Shown here: piece after piece, positions 1 to 5,600 of the stretch
How positions within the stretch are numbered: the first letter of the stretch is position 1
Layout: each line of letters starts with the position of its first letter
Assembly (NCBI GenBank): GCA_052143655.1
Contig: JBKQSL010000290.1
Location: 1 to 5,741 of the forward strand
Direction: 5' to 3'
Source of the DNA: CAVSUR01 sp052143655
Lineage (GTDB): Bacteria > Actinomycetota > Actinomycetes > Streptosporangiales > Streptosporangiaceae
DNA: 5,741 nt
The notes under the pieces: model-generated
Told to the model about the DNA's origin: nothing
Seen by the model: the letters and a program-made list of their open reading frames with translations, nothing else
Database searches by the model: none
Program-made: the position numbers and the translations under genes

Positions 1-2
1 TC

Positions 3-332
3 ATGTTTGGGCTTTGGGCGCTCTGTTACTCGGTTCGCTATTTTTATTGTGCCGGCGAAGTGCACCCAGTGCTGGCCCCTCTTGTTGCAATAGTGGCGGT
101 CACAATGATAGCAGTGCTGGATATCGGACGAGCCAACGGGTGGTTTGGCGGTCTTGAAACTCTTCTTGGTAAAGTCGTCGGCCGAGCAAGACCTTCATTT
201 TTGCTACACCCGGCCCCTCCCGGACTCGTCTTGACGCTTATTGTTGGTGGCTGGCTCTCGACAATGATCCTGGCAGGGTTGGAATGGCGCGCCATTTGGA
301 TGGAGGGATTCTCTCTTCGGAAGGCCCCGTAG
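3..332 (+). CDS. Hypothetical small membrane protein, or C-terminal end of a larger one
   Basis: I do not recognise this gene. The frame is open from the left edge to a TAG at 330-332 and encodes up to 109 residues. Only two bases precede the first ATG, so it may be the C-terminal part of a longer protein. Two hydrophobic stretches look like membrane helices: about residues 20-41 (rich in V, A, I, L, ending near D40) and about 74-93 (starting after a P-A-P-P run). A more polar linker rich in G and R lies between them, and the tail is basic (R-K-A-P). The first 17 residues are also fairly hydrophobic and could be the end of another helix. Base composition is less G/C-rich than in the NRPS gene downstream. 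The IS630 element begins just after the stop, so the insertion spared this frame. The opposite-strand ORF over the same bases has no membrane or domain pattern and looks like a shadow. Function unknown. Confidence 0.4.
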   Translation: MFGLWALCYSVRYFYCAGEVHPVLAPLVAIVAVTMIAVLDIGRANGWFGGLETLLGKVVGRARPSFLLHPAPPGLVLTLIVGGWLSTMILAGLEWRAIWMEGFSLRKAP

Positions 333-342
333 GTCAGAGTCT

Positions 343-361
343 CCTAGTGTAGGAAGAATTG
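343..361 (+). repeat. Left terminal inverted repeat of the IS630 element
   Basis: The sequence CCTAGTGTAGGAAGAATTG is the exact reverse complement of the right end at 1554-1572 (19 of 19 bases). The first two bases (CC) probably belong to the palindromic target and the next two (TA) are the target duplication, which leaves 15 bp of true element end. Similarity decays inward, with scattered matches only. Confidence 0.88.
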
Positions 362-1570
362 TTTAACTTTACATGAGTCAAATCTCCGCCTTACGCCCAG
401 CTATATGTGATAATAGCAAGCATGAGGCATTCAGAAGAGCAACTCAGCGAACTGCGGGCGGCAATCAGGCCAGGTATCTATGACGGATCCGTCTCAGCCA
501 GAGCGCAAATCGTGCTGTGGCACCGCGAAGGTCACCGGAAAGCTGACATCGCTCAGATGTCTGGCGCGTCCCGGCCAACCATCGACAAATGGATCGACCG
601 GTACGCGATATATGGGCTCGACGGGCTGACCAGCGATTCGTCTCCTGGCGGGCCGCGGACTATTCCCGGGCGCATCCGGGGGCGGGTGCTGGCTCTTACC
701 AGGCAGACGCCGCCGGAGGAGCTCGGGATTTCACACTGGTCGTCGGCGAGGATGGCCGCTTACATCAGGAGGACCGAGGGTGTCTCGGTTTCTCAGCCGT
801 GGGTTTCGCGGCTGTGGCGGGAGCACGGGCTTCAGCCGTGGCGGCAGGGCACATTCAAGATCAGCAAAGACCCGGACTTTGAGGAGAAGGTCCGCGACGT
901 AACCGGTCTGTACCTGGATCCGCCGGAGGGCGAGGCAGTCGTGTCTGTCGACGTCAAGTCCGGGATCCAGGCGTTAGACCGCACGCAGCCGATGCTGCCG
1001 GTCGATTTCGGCAAAAGCGAGAAGCGCACGCATGACTATAAGCGCAACGGCACGACCGACATGTACGCCGGATTGGACATCGTTACGGGTCAGGTTACCG
1101 TGGATCTCTCGCCCGCGCATAACGTTCAGGATTTCCTGCGGCTGATGAAGAGGATCGTGGCGCAGCATGCGGGCAGGAAGAAGATTCATATAGTGCTGGA
1201 CAACGCGTCGGTGCATACGGGCGGAGAAGCCAGTAAGTGGCTCGCGGAACAGGGCGGCCGGGTGGTCTTTCATTTCACGCCGACGGGGGCGTCATGGATG
1301 AATCAGATCGAGATCTGGAATGGCATAATCACGCGCAGCCTTATCCGGCGCGGAACCTTCTCGTCAGTGAAGATTGTTGATAACGCGATAAAGCTGTTCG
1401 CTGCCGACTGGAACGCTGACGCCAGGCCATTTAAATGGACGGCGACCGCCGACGAGATAATTGATAAGGTTCGGGCTGTCACCAGCCGGATGGACCAGCT
1501 TATCGGCGCCACCGAGATCGGGCACGTCATCCCACGGACAGCGTAAACATGATCAATTCTTCCTACACTA
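345..1570 (+). mobile_element. Complete IS630-family insertion sequence
   Basis: A transposase gene of the IS630 family lies between perfect inverted repeats. Both ends read CCTAGTGTAGGAAGAATTG pointing inward. IS630 elements, relatives of Tc1/mariner, insert at TA, often within CTAG, and duplicate the TA. Taking TA at 345-346 and 1569-1570 as the duplication, the element body is 347-1568 (1,222 bp), a normal size for the family. The empty site would read TCTC-CTAG-GTTG, which contains CTAG exactly as expected. The matching outer CC/GG bases are then target sequence rather than element. Intact ends and an intact transposase suggest a fairly recent and possibly still mobile copy. It sits between a membrane-protein gene and the NRPS upstream region and appears to interrupt no recognisable gene. 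Confidence 0.88.
407..1546 (+). CDS. IS630-family DDE transposase
   Basis: This is the transposase that cuts and pastes the surrounding element. It has 379 residues from a GTG at 407. An in-frame ATG at 422 (residue 6, before R-H-S-E-E-Q) is an equally plausible start, and neither has a good ribosome-binding site. An N-terminal helix-turn-helix spans about residues 44-66 (KADIAQMSGASRPTIDKW) and is followed by YGLDGL, usual for the family. The RNase H-like catalytic core shows D182 in V-S-V-D-V-K-S, D265 in I-V-L-D-N-A and E302 in N-Q-I-E-I-W, with 36 residues between the last two acids. Other family hallmarks are I-Q-A-L-D-R-T-Q-P, T-H-D-Y-K-R-N-G-T-T and F-T-P-T-G-A-S-W. The gene is full length with no frameshift. 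The first catalytic motif is atypical: family members usually have V-D-E-K-S-Q, whereas this one has V-D-V-K-S-G. Codon use is less G/C-biased than in the NRPS gene and includes a TTA leucine codon at 974-976, which would need the bldA tRNA if the host is Streptomyces. Several overlapping opposite-strand ORFs are shadows. Confidence 0.95.
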   Translation: MIIASMRHSEEQLSELRAAIRPGIYDGSVSARAQIVLWHREGHRKADIAQMSGASRPTIDKWIDRYAIYGLDGLTSDSSPGGPRTIPGRIRGRVLALTRQTPPEELGISHWSSARMAAYIRRTEGVSVSQPWVSRLWREHGLQPWRQGTFKISKDPDFEEKVRDVTGLYLDPPEGEAVVSVDVKSGIQALDRTQPMLPVDFGKSEKRTHDYKRNGTTDMYAGLDIVTGQVTVDLSPAHNVQDFLRLMKRIVAQHAGRKKIHIVLDNASVHTGGEASKWLAEQGGRVVFHFTPTGASWMNQIEIWNGIITRSLIRRGTFSSVKIVDNAIKLFAADWNADARPFKWTATADEIIDKVRAVTSRMDQLIGATEIGHVIPRTA

Positions 1571-1572
1571 GG
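1554..1572 (-). repeat. Right terminal inverted repeat of the IS630 element
   Basis: The plus strand reads CAATTCTTCCTACACTAGG, a perfect reverse complement of the left repeat. It starts 8 bp after the transposase stop codon (TAA at 1544-1546), so the gene fills nearly the whole element. The TA at 1569-1570 is the presumed second copy of the target dinucleotide. Confidence 0.88.
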
Positions 1573-1602
1573 TTGCGGAACGCCACGTACCCCTGGCCCT
1601 AG

Positions 1603-1698
1603 GGACGCACGGACCCGATCTTTACTGCGCTGACCGGCGAGGACTGGCAAGACCTCTCGGACATGATCTGCCGTTACGTGGCGCTCAGGTTCTACTAG
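1603..1698 (+). pseudogene. Possible C-terminal remnant of a lost gene
   Basis: Between an in-frame TAG (1600-1602) and a terminal TAG (1696-1698) lies a 31-codon open stretch with no start of its own near its left end. Its translation includes D-P-I-F-T-A-L-T-G-E-D-W-Q-D-L-S-D and then M-I-C-R-Y-V-A-L-R-F-Y before the stop. It reads like natural protein, amphipathic and helical, and the I-C-R-Y-(I/V)-A pattern reminds me of C-terminal tails of some actinobacterial transposase-like proteins. That resemblance is from memory and unchecked. It lies just outside the IS630 right end, so it belongs to the older surroundings and not to the element. It could instead be a chance open frame. Confidence 0.25.
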
Positions 1699-1735
1699 GA
1701 TCGACGGCTACGCCGTGAAAACATGCTTATAACAA

Positions 1736-1786
1736 GCAAAATCCCCCGCATCACCCACAGGTAGGTAAATGATACGGGGGATTTGC
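1736..1786. terminator. Long hairpin, candidate bidirectional terminator or element end
   Basis: An 18-nt left arm (1736-1753, GCAAAATCCCCCGCATCA) pairs with a 17-nt right arm (1770-1786, TGATACGGGGGATTTGC). There is one extra A in the left arm and one C-to-A mismatch, and a 16-nt loop lies between. The core is C5/G5 flanked by A/T-rich steps. A further short pair, GCTTA (1725-1729) with TAAGC (1791-1795), could extend the stem past an internal loop. There is no long U-tract, but actinobacterial terminators often lack one, and the A-rich left base would give a few U's on the reverse transcript. It lies in gene-free DNA between the possible remnant and the NRPS upstream region, so insulation of neighbouring transcripts is plausible. 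A relic end of a mobile element is an alternative. Confidence 0.5.
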
Positions 1787-1810
1787 TAGCTAAGCGAAAC
1801 AGGCACTTTA

Positions 1811-1911
1811 AGCCAGGGCGGTGATAATACCCTCTGGCTCGCCTGCTCGAGCCGTCCCTGGGCGGCTACGGTGCCAGGGCCTGAGCGGACCGGATGCTCC
1901 CCGGCCCGGTC
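1811..1911. repeat. Series of short inverted repeats (possible stem-loops)
   Basis: Three further short inverted repeats follow the long hairpin. AGCCAG (1811-1816) pairs with CTGGCT (1834-1839). CCCTGG (1856-1861) pairs with CCAGGG (1874-1879) around a 12-nt loop. GACCGG (1888-1893) pairs with CCGGTC (1906-1911) around a 12-nt loop. The octamer GCCAGGGC occurs at 1812-1819 and 1873-1880, so CCAGGG at 1813-1818 could alternatively pair with CCCTGG at 1856-1861. Six-base inverted repeats are common by chance in G/C-rich DNA, so no function is claimed. Confidence 0.25.
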
Positions 1912-2272
1912 GCCGGCATCATCGCGCCGGCCGGTGATCTGCTGCGCCTTTTGCGGGTGGCTTCGGGAGTTTCCGGCCGCTCCGGGGCACGGCGGAGCAG
2001 GCTGCACGGCAGTCACCTGGCAAGGGGGACAACCGTCCAGCCTGCCCAGCTGAGTCTGCTGCCGGACCAGGTTCCGGCGCCACTATCACGGCTGGCCGGC
2101 GGCTGCCCCCGCCCATCGTGCAAGCCGCGGCCGCGCGACATCGGCAATAGCACGAGATGTCTCGACGACCATCCGGGCTGCTTCTTCGCGGAACTAAGGA
2201 GAGAACTTCCTGCACTTCCCTGCCACGTGAATCCGTCCTTTCCGATGAAGATCTCCTAAGGATCCGCAGTCC

Positions 2273-2298
2273 AGAAAGAAGGAGGCACCCTGAACATG
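2273..2298 (+). other. Orphan Shine-Dalgarno-like sequence before an ATG-CCC-TGA mini-frame
   Basis: The purine run AGAAAGAAGGAGG (2273-2285) is close to the ideal complement of the 16S rRNA 3' end. The next ATG, at 2296-2298, lies 10 nt after it, but its frame is only ATG-CCC-TGA. No longer frame starts at suitable spacing. It may be the start of a decayed gene or a minimal leader ORF, or it may be chance. I see no gene here. Confidence 0.25.
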
Positions 2299-2431
2299 CC
2301 CTGATCCGAGCGCCAAAATCACGCCACGCGAAAACGCCCCAGCCGGGACCACCGAACGGTCCGCTGATGCGGCACGCCATAGGGCAGTTACGCGCTCCTC
2401 CGCAGGCACGGTACCGGGCGAGGGGCCCCAG

Positions 2432-2455
2432 TAGCCGTTGACCTAGCCGTTGACC
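2432..2455. repeat. Perfect 12-bp tandem direct repeat, possible operator
   Basis: TAGCCGTTGACC occurs twice with no gap, at 2432-2443 and 2444-2455. The repeat junction forms GACCTAGC (2440-2447), which recurs at 2470-2477, 30 bp downstream. A related AACCTAG lies at 2536-2542, inside the candidate promoter. Each 12-mer ends in TTGACC, five of six bases of a -35 box. Position about 170-190 bp upstream of the NRPS start suits a regulator-binding site, but no regulator is identified. Confidence 0.45.
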
Positions 2456-2516
2456 GGCCGCCCGATATCGACCTAGCACGCACGGATCGCTATTGTCGGG
2501 GTTGCTCCGCTCGGTG

Positions 2517-2545
2517 TTAGGCAATTGCGCTGATCAACCTAGTAT
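2517..2545 (+). promoter_or_regulatory. Candidate promoter for the NRPS gene
   Basis: TAGTAT (2540-2545) is a good actinobacterial -10 box. TTAGGC (2517-2522) stands 17 bp upstream but is a poor -35. Transcription would begin near 2552 and give a leader of about 70 nt before the GTG start at 2625. The -10 overlaps the furthest-upstream in-frame ATG (2544), so if the promoter is real that ATG cannot be the start. TTAGG and CCTAG arms are present, but their spacing and inner bases do not make a proper IdeR/DmdR iron box. Confidence 0.28.
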
Positions 2546-2613
2546 GGGCAGGTGTGCCGATCAATGTGATGCTGGCGGGACCATACCCAACGGGTGTCTG
2601 CTCCGCGTCTTCC

Positions 2614-2619
2614 GGGGAG
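2614..2619 (+). promoter_or_regulatory. Ribosome-binding site that decides the NRPS start
   Basis: GGGGAG ends 5 nt before the GTG at 2625, which is suitable spacing. The alternative in-frame GTG at 2619 overlaps the purine run and has no room for ribosome binding. The in-frame ATG at 2544 lacks a nearby purine-rich site and overlaps the candidate -10. This points to GTG 2625 as the start. Confidence 0.6.
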
Positions 2620-2624
2620 TGATC

Positions 2625-5600
2625 GTGACCGGTGAGCTGTTGAGCTTGGAGGCGATGCGGCAGGCGGTGGCGGATGCCATCGGCACTGAGCCAGCCGCGA
2701 TCGACGACGACGATGACCTGATCGGCCACGGCATCGACTCCATCACGGTCATGCGCCTGGCGTCCGGGTGGCGGCGGAACGGGGTGCCGCTCAAGTTCGC
2801 CGACCTGATCGAGAAACCGAGGCTGCGCGCTTGGTGGGCGCTGGCCGCGGAACGCATGGCAGCCCAGGCTCCGGCGGCCGAGCGGGTCAGCGTGGACGAC
2901 ACCGCGCCGTTCGAGCTGGCCGCCATGCAGCAGGCGTACTGGGTCGGGCGGAGCGAGAGCCAGATCCTCGGCGGAGTCAGCGCGCATTTCTACGCGGAGT
3001 TCGACGGCTCAGGCGTGGACCCGGGCCGGCTGGAGCGGGCGGTCCGGGCACTCATGCGGCGGCACGGCATGCTGCGAGCGCGATTTGGCGACGACGGTCG
3101 TCAGCAGATCCTCCCGGAGAGCGCGTGGCCGGGGGTGATCGTGCACGACCTGCGCGCCGCGCCGGGTGCGGCCGCAGAAGAACTGCGCGGCCGCCTGTCC
3201 CACATGCGCCTCGCGGTGGAGCAGGGCGAGGTCTTCGACGTCCATCTCTCCCTGCTGCCCGCCGGCGTCACCCGCACCCACATCAACATCGACATGCTGG
3301 TGTCAGACGCGCTGAGCTACCAGCTCATCCTGGCCGAGCTCGCCCGGCTCTACCTCCGTCCCGACGACGAACTGCCGCCCATCTCCTACAGCTTCCCGCG
3401 GTATCTCGCCGAGGCCGCGGCGCGCCGGTCGGACACGCTCGACCGAGCGCGGTCATATTGGCATGAGCGTCTGGCCGCGCTGCCGGGCGCGCCGCAACTG
3501 CCGCTGGCGGACGACCCGGAGCGGCTGGTCCGGGTCGGGATCAACCGGCGGCACCACTGGATGCCCCCGACGGACCGGCAGCGGCTCGCCGAGCAGGCCG
3601 CCGGGTTCGGGCTCACCCTGCCGGTCACGCTCGCGACCGCGTTCGCCGAGGCGCTGGCCATGTGGAGCGCAGAGCCCCGGTTCTTGCTCAACCTGCCAGT
3701 GTTCGACCGGGAGGAGTTGCACCCGGACGCTGCCATGCTGGTCGGGGATTTCACCAACCTGCTGCTATTGGACCTGGATCTGTCCGAAGACCTGCCGTTC
3801 GCCGAACAAGCCAAACGCGTCCAGCGCCGCCTCCAGTCGGACATGGCCAACGCCGAGTACCCGGGCGTGGCCGTGCTGCGCGACCTGGCGCGCGAGCGGC
3901 CGGGGGACTGGATGATGGCACCGGTCGTGTTTACCAGTGCTATCGGCCTCGGTGAGCTGTTCGGACAGGACGTGCGGCGCTGCCTCGGTGACCCGGTCTG
4001 GACTACGTCGGAGACCCCGCAGGTATGGATCGACCAGCAGGTGACCGAGCAGGACGGCGGCCTGCTGCTGAACTGGGACGTCATCGAGGAGCTCTTCCCG
4101 CCGGGCGTGATCGACGCGATGTTCGCCGCATACCTGGACCTGCTCGGCTGGCTGCGCGAGGCGGACTGGGCAGCGGCACCGCCCGCGCTGCTGCCGCCGA
4201 GCCAGGCGGCTGTGCGCGCGGCGGTCAACGACACCGGCCCTGTGCACCCGGGTCGGCTGCTGCACCAGGACTTCTTTGCGCTGTCGGCACGCGACCCCGG
4301 CCGAACCGCGCTGCTGTGGGGAGATGAGGGCCGCCTGTCCTACGGCGAGCTGGCCACCCGGGCGCTTGTCGTGGCGGCCCGGCTGGCGGCCGACGGGGTG
4401 CGGCCCGGCGACACCGTCGCCGTCACGATGGCGAAGGGGCCGGACCAGATCGCGGCAGTGCTCGGGGTGCTCGCCGCTGGGGCAGCCTACGTGCCGGTCG
4501 GCGTGGACCAGCCGGACCTGCGCCGCAACGAGATCTACTCCAGCGCTGGCGTGACCAAGGTCTTCACCGCCGTGCCAGCAGACGGCCCCGCGCTGTCCGG
4601 CCCCGTGCCCGCCTCCCCGGACGACCTCGCCTACGTGATCTACACGTCGGGGTCAACCGGCAAGCCCAAGGGCGTAGAGATCACGCACCGGGCCGCGAGG
4701 AACACCATCGACGAGATCAACAGCCGGTATGGCGTCGGGCCGCACGACCGGGTGCTCGCGGTTTCCGCGCTGGACTTCGACCTGTCCGTGTACGACGTCT
4801 TCGGCCTGCTCTCCGTCGGCGGCGCGGTGGTCCTGGTCGAGGAGCAGGCAAGGAGGGAAGCCCGCCGGTGGGCGGAACTTGTGCGACGCTGCGATGTCAC
4901 CGTGTGGAACACGGTGCCGGCGCTGCTCGACATGCTGCTGGTCGTCGGCGGCGTGCAGCAGTTGCGGCGGGCACTGGTCTCCGGTGACTGGGTGGGACTC
5001 GACCTGCCCGGGCGCCTGCAGCAGGCGGCGCCCGAGTGCCGCCTGATCGCTCTCGGCGGCGCGACCGAGGGATCCATCTGGTCCAATGCCTGTGAAGTCG
5101 CCGAGGTCCCGGGGCACTGGCGCTCGATCCCGTATGGACGTCCGTTGCGGGGCCAGCGGTACCGGGTTGTGGACGGAAGAGGCAGGGACTGCCCGGACTT
5201 CGTGCCGGGGGAGCTGTGGATCGGCGGCGCGGGCGTGGCGCGCGGCTACCGGGGCGATCCCGAGCGAACCGCACGGCAATTCGTGCACCACGCCGGCGAG
5301 CGCTGGTACCGCACTGGTGACCTCGGCAGATACTGGCCGGACGGGACACTGGAGTTCCTCGGCCGGGCCGACGACCGGGTGAAGATCCGCGGTCACCGGA
5401 TCGAGCTTGGCGAGATTGAGGCGGCGCTCACCGCTCACCAGAGGGTCTGGCAGGCTGCGGCCACCCGGCTGGGCACCACCCGGATTGGGGCAGCTGTCGT
5501 AGCCGAGGACCCGGGCGTCGCCCCGGCGGACCTGCGGGCGTTCCTGGGCAGCCGGCTGCCGGCCTACATGCTGCCCGACGAGCTGGTGGTCCTGCCCGAA

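Larger units (their letters stand above)
1787..2516. other. Gene-poor region upstream of the NRPS gene
   Basis: No convincing protein-coding gene is visible in about 730 bases. The longest open frame is on the minus strand (1919-2524, 201 codons). Its translation is rich in R, G, S, P and C with no hydrophobic core pattern or domain motif, and plus-strand frames here (such as 1894-2259 and 2157-2441) look equally random. I take all of them as chance frames of G/C-rich DNA. The stretch contains the short inverted repeats at 1811-1911, a Shine-Dalgarno-like sequence near 2279 and the tandem repeat at 2432-2455. It may be decayed accessory DNA joined to a regulatory region for the NRPS gene. Confidence 0.55.

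Noticed and set aside
1736..1786. CRISPR repeat, tRNA or other known structured RNA
   Set aside because: Only a single hairpin is present, with no repeat-spacer periodicity, no cloverleaf, no CCA end and no recognised riboswitch core.
1919..2524. 201-codon open frame on the minus strand as a gene
   Set aside because: The translation is low-complexity R/G/S/P/C-rich with no domain or helix pattern and no clear ribosome-binding site. It also spans the tandem repeat. Open frames of this length arise easily in G/C-rich DNA.
2517..2542. IdeR/DmdR-type iron box in front of the NRPS gene
   Set aside because: TTAGG and CCTAG arms are present, but 16 bases separate them where a 19-bp box has about 9. 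The best 19-bp alignment matches only about half of the consensus.
2544..2624. Upstream starts for the NRPS (ATG 2544 or GTG 2619)
   Set aside because: ATG 2544 overlaps the candidate -10 and would add an unusual cysteine-rich leader before the carrier domain. GTG 2619 overlaps the purine run. GTG 2625 has correct spacing to GGGGAG.
3291..3317. Reading the second NRPS domain as an ordinary condensation domain
   Set aside because: The active-site motif is DxxxxDxxS (D223, D228, S231), not HHxxxDG, and the other Cyc-type motifs (QQAYWVGR, NLPVFDR, GDFTNLLLLD, PQVWIDQQ) are all present.
2768..3466. 232-codon plus-strand frame inside the NRPS gene
   Set aside because: Out-of-frame shadow made of G/R/A/P repeats. 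The true frame through this region shows the carrier-protein and Cyc motifs.
3386..4234. 282-codon open frame opposite the NRPS gene, and other long antisense frames at 4653-5438 and 4897-5349
   Set aside because: They are antisense shadows of the NRPS gene, rich in R, S, P and A. The plus-strand frame carries all Cyc and A motifs without interruption.
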